From assembly GCF_023634065.1 (NCBI RefSeq), contig NZ_JALKCV010000003.1, positions 62,001 through 126,000 on the forward strand: a DNA stretch of 64,000 nt, read 5' to 3'. The first letter of the stretch is position 1, and each line of letters starts with the position of its first letter. Shown here piece after piece: positions 21,210-30,732 of this stretch. A program made the position numbers and the translations under genes. The notes beneath the pieces were generated by a model. The model was not told the DNA's origin and ran no database searches. It was given only the letters and a program-made list of their open reading frames with translations. The DNA comes from Microbulbifer litoralis. Lineage in GTDB: Bacteria > Pseudomonadota > Gammaproteobacteria > Pseudomonadales > Cellvibrionaceae.

Positions 21210-23876
21210 ATGACCGATAAAGCCCGCAACCGCCTGCTCGCCCTGTTCTGGCTCGCCCTGGCCGGTGCCGCCGCCGCCGCGATGGCCTTCTCCAGCATCT
21301 ATCTCTACCTGAAGCCGGGCCTGCCGTCCGTGGAAAGCCTGCGCGATATCCGCCTGCAGACACCGCTGCGGGTCTATTCACAGGATATGAAGCTGATAGG
21401 CGAGTTCGGCGAGAAGCGGCGCAACCCCATCACCATGGACGAGACGCCGGAGATGTTCGTCAGGGCTGTACTCGCCGCCGAGGATGCCGGATTTTACTCC
21501 CATAACGGCGTTTCCATTAAAGGCCTGATGAGAGCTGCATCACAATTATTGCAAACGGGTTCGATTCAATCCGGCGGCAGCACCCTGACCATGCAGGTGG
21601 CCCGCAACTTCTTCCTGAGCCGCGAACAGCGCTTCCTGCGCAAATTCAATGAAATCCTGCTGTCGCTGCAAATCGAACGGGAACTCTCCAAGGACGATAT
21701 TCTCGAGCTTTATATCAATAAAATTTTCCTCGGCAATCGCGCCTACGGCTTCCAGGCGGCCGCACACGTCTACTACGGGCGCGATATCAAGGAGTTGAAC
21801 CTGTCCCAATGGGCGATGATGGCCGGTCTGCCCAAGGCCCCGTCCACCTACAACCCGATTGCCAACCCGACCCGCGCACTGGTGCGCCGCAACTGGATCC
21901 TGAAGCGGATGCTGGAGCTCGGCTATATCGACCAAGACGACTACAAGAACTCCATCACAGCGCCGGTCACCGCCCGCTACCACGGCCGCGACCTGGACAT
22001 GAGCGCCCCCTATATCGCCGAGATGGCCCGCAAGGAGGCGGTGGAGCTGTTCGGCGATGCCGCCTACACCGACGGCTACCAGGTCATTACCACCGTCGAT
22101 AGCAAGCTGCAGCAGGCCGCGCGTGAGGCCCTGCAGCACGGGCTGGAGACCTACGACGACCGCCACGGTTACCGCGGCCCGGAGCAGCGACTGGAACCCG
22201 AACTGCTCGAAGACAGCGACCAACTGGTCGACCTGCTCAACGAGATCCCGGTGCTCGGCGGCCTGGAACCGGCTGTGGTGACGGCGGTCGAGCCTCAGCA
22301 GCTGCAGGTGCAGTTGCGCGATCGGCGCGTGGTCGAGGTGCTCTGGGAGAATGGTTTGGACAAACTGCGGCCCTACATCTCCGAGAACGCGCGCGGCGCG
22401 CGCCTGAAGTCCGCCGAGGAGATGTTTGCCCCCGGCGACGTGATCCGCCTGCGACGCGTCGAGGTCAAGGCCGGGGACCGCGCGGACGACGACAGCGAAA
22501 CTGACGGCGATAATGACTTGGCCGATACCGAAGACCGGGATCCGGCCGACGATCCTTTCGCCGATCCCGGCCAGCACAGTGTACCGGAGCCCGAACCCCA
22601 GTTGCGGGAGGAATGGCACCTGGCCCAGGTCCCGGACGCCCAGGGTGCGCTGGTATCGCTGAATCCGGAGGATGGCGCCATCCGCGCGCTGGTGGGCGGC
22701 TACGACTTCCGCCAGAGCCATTTCAACCGCGTTACCCAGGCGGCGCGACAGCCGGGCTCGAACTTCAAGCCGTTCATCTACGCGTCCGCAATCGAGAAGG
22801 GCTATACCGCCGCCAGCATCATCAACGATGCACCGATCATCTTCGAGGACACCAACCTGCAGGATGTCTGGCGCCCGGAAAACTCCAGCGGCCGCTTCCT
22901 GGGCCCGACCCGCTTGCGCCGGGGTCTTTACAAGTCCCGCAACCTGGTGTCGATCCGCCTGCTACAGGCCATTGGCATCGACTACGCGCTGGACTATGTA
23001 GAGAACTTCGGCTTCGATCGCAGCAAGCTGGCCCGCAACCTGACCATTGCCCTGGGCAGCTCGGCGCTGACACCGCTGGAAGTGGCGCGCGGCTACGCGG
23101 CTTTCGCCAACGGTGGTTTCCGCGTCGAGCCCTACCTGGTGGACCGGGTACTGGATGTCAACGGCAAGAGCATCTACCGGGCACTGCCGCTGACCGTCTG
23201 CCGGGAATGTCCCGAACCGGGCAGTGAAAGCGAGGGCGAACTGCAGCGGGAACCGATGAACCTGGCGGATGCTCAGATCGAAGCGGACCTGATGGCCCCC
23301 GCCGAGGAGCCCATCGAGCTGCGCACCCTGCAGGTCAACCCGCTGAGCGAAGAACAGGCCCCACCGCGGGCACCGCGCGCCATGTCCGCCGAAACCACTT
23401 ACATCATGGACTCGATTCTGAAGGACGTGATCAAGAAGGGGACCGGCAGGAAAGCGCTGGCAATGAAGCGCGGCGATATCGCCGGCAAGACCGGCACCAC
23501 CAATGGCCCGCGGGACGCCTGGTTCTCCGGCTACAGTCCACACCTGGTCACCAGCGCCTGGGTCGGCTTCGACTCCAACGGCCAGCTCGGCAAACGGGAA
23601 TACGGCGGCTCGGCGGCGCTGCCGATCTGGATCGATTTCATGAGCATCGCGCTAGAGGGGCTGCCGGAAAGACATCTGCCGCAGCCGGACGGTATCGTGA
23701 CCGTGCGCATTAATCCGCGCACCGGCCTGCGCACTTCCCGCGGCGGCATGTTCGAGATATTCCGCGAGGGCCATCTGCCGGGTCGCGAGAACTACAGCTC
23801 CTACCGCCCGGACAGCTCCAGCAGTGAAGGAGAAACCGAAGACTCGGGCGAATCGCTGCCGGAAGAGCTTTTTTAG
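21210..23876 (+). CDS. ponA: Penicillin-binding protein 1A (bifunctional)
   Basis: A class A PBP that polymerises and cross-links peptidoglycan. The 888-residue protein has one N-terminal membrane segment, a GT51 domain with AEDAGFYSHNG and GGSTLTMQVARNFFL (about 90-150), an OB-like insertion (about 300-420), and a transpeptidase with SxxK at Ser517 (SNFK), SRN and KTG at Lys760. Two linkers are notably acidic: residues 424-465 and a Pro/Glu-rich stretch near 665-725. A TTG at 21186 is in frame, but the ATG at 21210 gives a normal N-terminus. It is divergent from pilM, a conserved arrangement. Confidence 0.96.
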   Translation: MTDKARNRLLALFWLALAGAAAAAMAFSSIYLYLKPGLPSVESLRDIRLQTPLRVYSQDMKLIGEFGEKRRNPITMDETPEMFVRAVLAAEDAGFYSHNGVSIKGLMRAASQLLQTGSIQSGGSTLTMQVARNFFLSREQRFLRKFNEILLSLQIERELSKDDILELYINKIFLGNRAYGFQAAAHVYYGRDIKELNLSQWAMMAGLPKAPSTYNPIANPTRALVRRNWILKRMLELGYIDQDDYKNSITAPVTARYHGRDLDMSAPYIAEMARKEAVELFGDAAYTDGYQVITTVDSKLQQAAREALQHGLETYDDRHGYRGPEQRLEPELLEDSDQLVDLLNEIPVLGGLEPAVVTAVEPQQLQVQLRDRRVVEVLWENGLDKLRPYISENARGARLKSAEEMFAPGDVIRLRRVEVKAGDRADDDSETDGDNDLADTEDRDPADDPFADPGQHSVPEPEPQLREEWHLAQVPDAQGALVSLNPEDGAIRALVGGYDFRQSHFNRVTQAARQPGSNFKPFIYASAIEKGYTAASIINDAPIIFEDTNLQDVWRPENSSGRFLGPTRLRRGLYKSRNLVSIRLLQAIGIDYALDYVENFGFDRSKLARNLTIALGSSALTPLEVARGYAAFANGGFRVEPYLVDRVLDVNGKSIYRALPLTVCRECPEPGSESEGELQREPMNLADAQIEADLMAPAEEPIELRTLQVNPLSEEQAPPRAPRAMSAETTYIMDSILKDVIKKGTGRKALAMKRGDIAGKTGTTNGPRDAWFSGYSPHLVTSAWVGFDSNGQLGKREYGGSAALPIWIDFMSIALEGLPERHLPQPDGIVTVRINPRTGLRTSRGGMFEIFREGHLPGRENYSSYRPDSSSSEGETEDSGESLPEELF

Positions 23877-23899
23877 TACTGCGCCAAGAAGAACCGATA

Positions 23900-23928
23900 A
23901 AAAAACGGGGCCCCTGGCCCCGTTTTTT
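23900..23928. terminator. Bidirectional terminator between ponA and chpC
   Basis: A 13-bp stem (AAAAAACGGGGCC with its complement) encloses a 3-nt loop and has a T-tract in both directions. It separates the convergent ponA and Pil-Chp transcripts. Confidence 0.9.
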
Positions 23929-23956
23929 ATTGCAGATCAGTTGCCGGGGCCTGTGT

Positions 23957-24439
23957 CTAACGCCCATCCCGGTATTCGAGGCAGGCCCTCTCCAGGGCGG
24001 CCAGGTCCGGAATAACGGCCTCCTCGCCGGACAGCGCCACGTGCATCAACTCTCCCAGACCGCAGGGCTGCTCGCGGCCCGCCAGCTCTTCCTCTGTCAC
24101 GCGCACAAGCCGCGGGGTTCCGTGCAGCACCAGCGCAAAAAACGGCAGGTCACCACCGGGATTGCCGCTGCTCAGCACCGCGATGCGGCTGCTGTCGTCG
24201 GTGGCGGACAGGGGCTGGCCGCGCATCACCTCGAATGACAACAACGGCAGCCGCTGCTCGCGCCAGTTGAGTTCCCCCAGGTACCAGTCCGGCGCTTCGT
24301 AGGCGGCTACCGGTGTCTGTATTGCGATCACTTCCGAAAGCGTGTCCACCGGGACCAGCAAATGGCCGTCGGCCAGCGGCAGGAGCAGGCTGCTTACCTC
24401 CTCGGGAACCTCTACCGAAAGTGCTTCAACTCCACTCAT
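23957..24439 (-). CDS. chpC: CheW-like adaptor ChpC
   Basis: A 160-residue CheW-domain protein (LLLPLADGHLLVPVDTLSEVI..., then WYLGELNWREQRLPLLSFE). In Pseudomonas the Pil-Chp cluster has two CheW proteins, PilI and ChpC, and ChpC lies at the chpA end, as here. It should couple a receptor to ChpA, but its receptor is unknown. It is 45 bp downstream of chpA on the same strand. The assignment rests on domain and position. Confidence 0.82.
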   Translation of the reverse strand: MSGVEALSVEVPEEVSSLLLPLADGHLLVPVDTLSEVIAIQTPVAAYEAPDWYLGELNWREQRLPLLSFEVMRGQPLSATDDSSRIAVLSSGNPGGDLPFFALVLHGTPRLVRVTEEELAGREQPCGLGELMHVALSGEEAVIPDLAALERACLEYRDGR

Positions 24440-24484
24440 CGCCTTTCTCTATTTCCGTTAATCAGTATCGCACCAGGCACAAAA

Positions 24485-27400
24485 TCAGACACTGACCATG
24501 GCGCCGCCGGTGTACTCGCGTATCGCCTCCAGCAATACCTCCTCCTGGTAGGGCTTGCCCAGGTAGTGGTTCACACCGAGGGACAGCGCGTGGTCGCGGT
24601 GCTTTTTGCCGGTGCGCGAGGTGATCATCACGATCGGTATATCCCGCAGCCGGCTGCTGGAACGGATATGCCGCGCCACCTCGAAGCCGTCCATGCGCGG
24701 CATTTCGATATCCAGCAAAATCAGGTCGGGAAGGTTGTCCTGCAGCTGGATCACGGCGTCCTGGCCGTCCTTGGCGGTACTGACCAGGTAGCCCTCCCGC
24801 TCCAGGAAGCGCGTGGTGACCTTGCGCACAGTCACCGAGTCGTCCACGACCATGACCACCTGCTGCCGCTCTTCGGGCTGGGGCTCCGGTTCGCGGGCCA
24901 TTTCCAGCTGCGGCATGTCCGGGCGCGCCAACTGGGCCGCCTGACGGCGCAACAGCGCGTGGGCATCGAGAATCACCACCACGGTACCGTCACCGGTAAC
25001 CGTCGCGCCCGAAACACCCTGTACACCGGCAAACTGGGAGCCGAGGCTCTTCACCACGATCTCCCGACTGCCCATGATCGCGTCCACCTGCAGCGCCATG
25101 GCATGCCCCTCGGAGCGCACCAGCAACACCGGCAGCTGCATATCCTCCACGTTCAGCTTGGGCTGCGCCTCGGACTGCAACAGGGTGCCGAAGTAACTCA
25201 CCTGGTAGGGTTCTCCGGCATACTCGAAACGCGCGTCACCGGAGCGGTAGTAGTGCTCCAGTTCGAACGGGCTCAGGCGCACGATGCCCTCGATGGTATT
25301 CAGCGGCAGCGCGAACAGGTCGTCGCCCACCCTGACCATCAGCGCCCGGTTGACCGACACGGTAAACGGCAGGCGCACTATGAATTCAGTGCCCTGTCCC
25401 GTCTGCGAGTTGATATGGACGGCGCCGCCGATCTGCTTGATCTCGGCGGATACCACGTCCATCCCCACGCCGCGGCCGGAAATCTGGGTCACCTGGTCGG
25501 CGGTACTGAAGCCGGCCTGCAGGATGAACTGCAGAATCTCGTTGTTGGACAACTCTGCATCCGGCCGCATCAGGCCGCTGTCGATGGCCTTCTCGCGCAC
25601 TTTCATCAGGTTGATGCCGGCACCGTCATCGCTGATGTTGATGACGACCTCGCTGCCCTCGCGCTCCAGCGCCACATTGATGCGGCCGCGCTCCGGCTTG
25701 CCGGATGCCGCGCGCTCCTGCGGCATCTCGATGCCGTGGTCGACGGCGTTGCGCAGCATATGCTCCAGCGGCGCCACCATGCGCTCGAGCATGGACCTGT
25801 CCAGTTCGCCCTCGACATTGGAAAAGACCAGGTCCACCTGCTTGCCCAGCTCGGCACTGACCTGCCGCACAATACGCCGCAGCCGCGGCACCAGCCGCGA
25901 GAAAGGCACCATGCGGCTGCGCATCAGGCCTTCCTGCAATTCGGTGTTCACGCGCGATTGCTGCAGCAGCAGTGTCTCGGTGTCGCGGGCCTTGTTGCCC
26001 AGGGTGCTGCGCAGTTCCATCAGGTCCGAGGTGGATTCCAGCAGCGAGCGCGACAGTTGCTGAATGGACGAGTAGCGGTCCATTTCCAGCGGGTCGAAAT
26101 CCACATCCTGCTCCGCCAGCTGCTCCTGCCGGAACAGGATCTGCGCTTCCGTTTCCAGGTCGAGCCGGCGCAGCTGTTCGTTCAGGCGCGACAGGGTCGA
26201 ATCCATCTCGTCCAGCGCCAGGCCGAATTCGCTGACCTGCTCTTCCAGGCGGCCGCGCGAGATGGAGGTCTCACCGGCGAGGTTTACCAGTTCCTCCAGC
26301 AGTTCCGCGGCCACCCGCACCATTTCCTGCGGCTGGCCCCGCGAGGGTGTGCCGGTTTCCCGCTCGCGCACCTGGTCTTTCCTGCGCACAAACGGCAGCA
26401 CATTGCCGCCCGCTTCCCGCCTGTTGTCGGCACCGGCTTCCGCCGGGACCTGCGGCGCCGCTTCCGCCGCTGGCAGGTACTCGTGGTCCGGGGCCAGCTC
26501 TGTCGGTGGCTCTTCCGGCGCACCGCCCTCCGCGCTTGCGGGGGGAGCTCCATCGGCCGGCTCGGCGCCCGTCGATACCTTGTCGTCGGCCCAACTGGTG
26601 CTCAGCAGTGAAGCGAAGTCCTGCAGACGATCGCCGGCCATCCAGGCGCGGACGGTCTCCACGCCGGCGGCGACACGGTCGTAGATGGAGTGGGCGTCGG
26701 CGAAGAATGCCGCGGACGGCTCCGCGTCTCGCTGCATGCCCTCGATCACCGTCTCGAAGCGGTGTGCCACCTCGCCCAGGCCCATCAGGCCGGCCATGCG
26801 CGCGCCGCCCTTGAAAGTGTGCAGGACCCGTTTCAGGGCCTCGGCCTGGCTGCGGTCGGCCGGGTTCTGCTCCCACTCCTGGATCAGCTCCTCGAGCTCG
26901 TCGATCAGGTCGCCGGCCTCCTCCATAAACACATCGACGACATCCGGATCGATATCGGCCAGCAGCGCCTGCAGGTCGTCGCCGCCCTGGGCGGCGGGCG
27001 CGACGGGTTTCGGTGCAGTCGGCTCTGTGGGGATCGGCGGTACGGGCTCCAGTTCCAGGTCGTCCAGGAACAGGTCCCCGAATACCGGATCTGCAGCCGG
27101 CGCCGACTCGCCAACCTGTGGCGCCTCGCCGTCGACCTCTGCGGCCGGCACCTCGACTTCTGCCGTCTGTTCGGAGGCGACCAGATCGTCGAAACCCAGG
27201 TCGCTGTAGTCCTCGCTGGATGCGGCGGTGTCACTTTCGGTAGCCGCGCCCGGCAGGTCGGCGCTGTCGATACCCAGTTCCGACCAGTCGTAATCCTCAT
27301 CGTTGCTGGGGCCGCCCTCGTCCTGGGCCAGGTAACGCAGCGCCTCACCCACCGCCTCACTGACTTCGGGCAGGTCCTGGGTGGCAGCTACGGCATCCAC

Positions 27401-30400
27401 CAGGTCGAGCAGCTCGTTGTGTCCCTGTTCCAGGGCCGCCCACAGCGCCGGCTCCTCCTCCAGGGCACCACCGATGACCTTGCGGTAGACCTCCAGCAAC
27501 AGCTGCGACAGCTCCGCCAGGGTCGGCAACTGCGCGCGGCTGGCCGCGTCCAGCAGCACCTCCAGCTCATCCGCAACCGGCTGCAGCAGCGAGCGATCGC
27601 CGGGGGTCGCGCGCCAGCGATTCAACATCTGGTCGGCATCCAGCAGCACCCTCATGCCGTCGGACATGATCACTGCCAGCAGTTGCGGATCCACCGCTTT
27701 GGGTTCGTTCGCCTCGCGCTCGCGGATCAGGTGGCCGACGGCACGCTCCTGCAGTTCGGCGACCCGCGCCAGGAACTGTTCGGATTTATCGATGGTCGGG
27801 CCTTCGCCGGCGCGGATCTGCGCCAACACGCCGCGCACATAGTCGGCGCCATCGCTGATCAGTTCATAGATGTCCTCGTCGATAGGGACCTGGTAGGTAC
27901 GCAGCTCCTTGACGAAACGCTCCAGCGGCGCGATCAGCTGTGCTACCTGCGTCACTTCCGCCATATGGGCGGAGCCTTTCAGGGTGTGCAGTGCGCGGTG
28001 CAGCGGATCCGAGGGCACACCAAAGAGCGGTGCGGCAGCGCGCATATCGCGCAGGAACTCGGCCACCGTGACCAGGTGGGTATCCGCCTCCTGGGCGAAT
28101 ATTTCCCACAGCTGGTCGATATCCTCGGCGCTGTCGAAGGGCTCTTCGATCGCCGGCTCAGCCGGTTCCGCCGGACGGCTCGGCTCGAGCATCTCCGCCG
28201 GCACTTCGCCGCGCGAAAGCCGCTGGGCCCAGTCTTCCAACTGCGCGGTGCGCTCCGGTTCCGGGTCGCCGCTGCCGCGGCGGAAGCCGTCGATCATCGA
28301 CGGCAATTTCTGCCGGACCATCTCCACCAGCTCGGCGTGTACCCGCCCGGGCTTGACGCTGTCGTCGATCACTCGGTTGAGCATGTTCTCCACGGCCCAG
28401 GCCAGCTCGCCGACTTCCAGCGCCTCGACCATGCGGCCGGAGCCTTTCAGGGTATGGAAGCCGCGGCGGAACTCCACCAGCGCCTCCTGGTTGCCGAAAT
28501 CGGCGGCCCATTGGGGGAAATACTCGCCGATGGTCTCCATCACCTCGGCCGCCTCTTCGAGGAAGATCTCGACAATCTCATCGTCGATCAGGCTCTCTTC
28601 ATCGTCGTCGCCCGGCGCCGGCCCGGCCGCCGCGGAAACCTGTGGCTGCTCGGGTGCGGACGCGGCGCTCTCGACCGCGCTTTCCGCCTCGAGCCCGGCG
28701 CTGCCGGCAAACCAGCTGTCCTCTTCCGCGACGCCCTCTTCAGCGACACCCTCAACCCGGGCCTCTTCGACACTCTCAGCGTCTTCCCCGGCACCCGCTG
28801 CCGACTCATCGGCCTGCGGTTCAAATTCAAAACTGTCCAGGGTCAGCGCTTCCGCGCCGCCCACATGCGATTCCACGGCATCGGCCCCATCCACCGGCGG
28901 GACGGGCTCCTCTACCGGAGCGGCTTGTTCGTCCCCGACGCCAGCGACGGCGAATCCGAGGGTCGCGACGCTGTCCTCGGCCAGCGCCAGCAGCATATCC
29001 GCGTCCTCGATACCGTCGGCACGCCGTTCGAGGTAGTACTCGACACTGGTGATGGCGTCGGCGAGGGTATCCAGCAGCTTCCACTCCGGCTTCTCGGCCG
29101 CATCGATCAACTGCTCATTGATGTAGCGCTTGCAGGCGCCGACAATGTCGCCCGCGCGTCGATAACCGACCATCTCCAGGCCCCCGCAGACTTCCTGCAG
29201 GCGCTCCGGCACCAGGCTCAGGTAGGAGACATCCCAGTGGCTGGCGATATATTCCACCACGGATTCCTTTACCGTCTCCAACCCGACACGCGCCTCGCGC
29301 AGTACCGTCTCGGTGGCATCCCCCATCAGTGGCTGGTCACTGTCGGCCCTTTTGTTGCGGGCCATGGCGGATGCGAGCGCGGAATCCAGCTGCACCAGTT
29401 CACCGGCCGCCTGCAGCAATAACTCGTCGGGCGCTTCGCTGCGCGATGCGTCGCGCAGACTCTCGTAGATACCCCGGGCGCGGCTGCGCTGCTTTTCCAG
29501 CCCCAGTACACCGAGCGTGTCGGCGAGGCGCTTGGCGATGGCGGCGATATCGCTCAGCGGAGTGGCTTCGCCACCGGCCAGACTGGGCTCCAGTGCCTCG
29601 CGCACTGTATTCAGCTCTTCCCGCAGGGCGCCGACCGCGGTGCTCATCGCCTCCGGCCCCATGGCCAGGGCATCCTCGGTATCCGGGCGCGGCGTGCCCG
29701 GCACGGCGCGGTCCAGTCCGTAGTCGCGGTAGAGGGCGCCGCAACGCTCACCGTCCGGCCCTGCGAGGTAGACATAGAACAGCAGGTTGCGCACCAGGTC
29801 GCGATCCAGCCGCGCATCTAGCACCGGCGCCCCGCGGCCGGCCAACAGGCGGAATTCCACATCGATACGCCGCAGCAATTGCCGCAGCGCCGGCATCACG
29901 GTAATGCGGTGTTCGGCGATGGCCTCGAACACTCCCAGCAGGATCTGCCACAGGGGCCGGCGCACACTACCACTGTAGAGCAGCGCCATCTTCTCGGTGA
30001 CCTTGACCAGATAGGCGAGGCTGTCGCCACTGTTGACGTCGCGAATCAGGGAGGCGGCGGCCACGTGGTACATCTTGCGCAGCTTGCCCAGCAATTCGTC
30101 GAGCCTGGCCTTGTCATTCAGCAGCGGCTGGCGGTTGCCGGTGGCGATCTCCAGCGGCGACAGATCGGGGGAGAAGAGTGCGCCCTCGGTAATCAGGCGC
30201 TCGCGGCGCACCGCGCGCAGGTCGTTCAGCAGGGGCAGGAGCAGCACCGCGTTGTCGCGGCGCTGGTAGGCGACCTTTTCCAGGTAGAGTGGCAGTTCCA
30301 GCAACGCGCGCATCAGGAATTCGCGCGTCTCGTCGCTGTTCTCAACTTCGCCGGCGGCCAGTGCCTGCACCAGTTGCTCCATCTCTTCGGCAAGCATGGC

Positions 30401-30595
30401 GGCGCCGGTCAGCTCGGCCATATGCAGGCTGCCGTGCACCTGGTGAATCAGCTCGAGGCAGTTTTTCAGCAGGCCCGTATCGGGCTCGGCCTCGGAGGCA
30501 AAGGTCTCCAGTTGCTGCCGCGCCTGCGCCAGTGTCTCGTTGATCTCACCTGTCAGCCAGTCCAGGGCCAGGAAGTTCGGATTGTCGTGACTCAC
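24485..30595 (-). CDS. chpA: Hybrid chemosensory histidine kinase ChpA (PilL)
   Basis: A 2036-residue kinase of the Pil-Chp system controlling twitching motility and surface sensing. At least four phosphotransfer domains retain the histidine: near residues 51 (HQVHGSLHM), 714 (FHTLKGSGRM), 870 (LHTLKGSAHM) and 1260 (LHTFKGGARM). Low-complexity acidic linkers separate them. The CheA-type dimerisation and ATPase core is at about 1450-1740 (N-box HMLRNAVDHGIE, then DDGAGI and GRGVGMDVV), followed by a CheW domain (about 1745-1890) and a receiver (about 1908-2030, VVDDSVTVRK and LLDIEMPRMDG). The GTG at 30595 has GAGGA upstream. Pseudomonas ChpA has more Hpt-like modules; degenerate ones may lie between those listed. 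Confidence 0.95.
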   Translation of the reverse strand: MSHDNPNFLALDWLTGEINETLAQARQQLETFASEAEPDTGLLKNCLELIHQVHGSLHMAELTGAAMLAEEMEQLVQALAAGEVENSDETREFLMRALLELPLYLEKVAYQRRDNAVLLLPLLNDLRAVRRERLITEGALFSPDLSPLEIATGNRQPLLNDKARLDELLGKLRKMYHVAAASLIRDVNSGDSLAYLVKVTEKMALLYSGSVRRPLWQILLGVFEAIAEHRITVMPALRQLLRRIDVEFRLLAGRGAPVLDARLDRDLVRNLLFYVYLAGPDGERCGALYRDYGLDRAVPGTPRPDTEDALAMGPEAMSTAVGALREELNTVREALEPSLAGGEATPLSDIAAIAKRLADTLGVLGLEKQRSRARGIYESLRDASRSEAPDELLLQAAGELVQLDSALASAMARNKRADSDQPLMGDATETVLREARVGLETVKESVVEYIASHWDVSYLSLVPERLQEVCGGLEMVGYRRAGDIVGACKRYINEQLIDAAEKPEWKLLDTLADAITSVEYYLERRADGIEDADMLLALAEDSVATLGFAVAGVGDEQAAPVEEPVPPVDGADAVESHVGGAEALTLDSFEFEPQADESAAGAGEDAESVEEARVEGVAEEGVAEEDSWFAGSAGLEAESAVESAASAPEQPQVSAAAGPAPGDDDEESLIDDEIVEIFLEEAAEVMETIGEYFPQWAADFGNQEALVEFRRGFHTLKGSGRMVEALEVGELAWAVENMLNRVIDDSVKPGRVHAELVEMVRQKLPSMIDGFRRGSGDPEPERTAQLEDWAQRLSRGEVPAEMLEPSRPAEPAEPAIEEPFDSAEDIDQLWEIFAQEADTHLVTVAEFLRDMRAAAPLFGVPSDPLHRALHTLKGSAHMAEVTQVAQLIAPLERFVKELRTYQVPIDEDIYELISDGADYVRGVLAQIRAGEGPTIDKSEQFLARVAELQERAVGHLIREREANEPKAVDPQLLAVIMSDGMRVLLDADQMLNRWRATPGDRSLLQPVADELEVLLDAASRAQLPTLAELSQLLLEVYRKVIGGALEEEPALWAALEQGHNELLDLVDAVAATQDLPEVSEAVGEALRYLAQDEGGPSNDEDYDWSELGIDSADLPGAATESDTAASSEDYSDLGFDDLVASEQTAEVEVPAAEVDGEAPQVGESAPAADPVFGDLFLDDLELEPVPPIPTEPTAPKPVAPAAQGGDDLQALLADIDPDVVDVFMEEAGDLIDELEELIQEWEQNPADRSQAEALKRVLHTFKGGARMAGLMGLGEVAHRFETVIEGMQRDAEPSAAFFADAHSIYDRVAAGVETVRAWMAGDRLQDFASLLSTSWADDKVSTGAEPADGAPPASAEGGAPEEPPTELAPDHEYLPAAEAAPQVPAEAGADNRREAGGNVLPFVRRKDQVRERETGTPSRGQPQEMVRVAAELLEELVNLAGETSISRGRLEEQVSEFGLALDEMDSTLSRLNEQLRRLDLETEAQILFRQEQLAEQDVDFDPLEMDRYSSIQQLSRSLLESTSDLMELRSTLGNKARDTETLLLQQSRVNTELQEGLMRSRMVPFSRLVPRLRRIVRQVSAELGKQVDLVFSNVEGELDRSMLERMVAPLEHMLRNAVDHGIEMPQERAASGKPERGRINVALEREGSEVVINISDDGAGINLMKVREKAIDSGLMRPDAELSNNEILQFILQAGFSTADQVTQISGRGVGMDVVSAEIKQIGGAVHINSQTGQGTEFIVRLPFTVSVNRALMVRVGDDLFALPLNTIEGIVRLSPFELEHYYRSGDARFEYAGEPYQVSYFGTLLQSEAQPKLNVEDMQLPVLLVRSEGHAMALQVDAIMGSREIVVKSLGSQFAGVQGVSGATVTGDGTVVVILDAHALLRRQAAQLARPDMPQLEMAREPEPQPEERQQVVMVVDDSVTVRKVTTRFLEREGYLVSTAKDGQDAVIQLQDNLPDLILLDIEMPRMDGFEVARHIRSSSRLRDIPIVMITSRTGKKHRDHALSLGVNHYLGKPYQEEVLLEAIREYTGGAMVSV

Positions 30596-30732
30596 GCCAA
30601 GTCCTCAGTAATTCAGTCTGTGCGCCGGCGCAGTGCCTCGAACGCGGAAGCTGTCGGGGCCATTGTCCGACTGGAATCCGTGCCACCGCCGGCAGTGCCT
30701 CTCCCGGGAGCGGCCGGCGGGCAGTTGGCGAA

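Noticed and set aside
24362..29422. Long plus-strand frames opposite chpA
   Set aside because: Composition is dominated by His, Gln, Arg and Leu with no recognisable domain; they are antisense shadows of the 2036-residue kinase.
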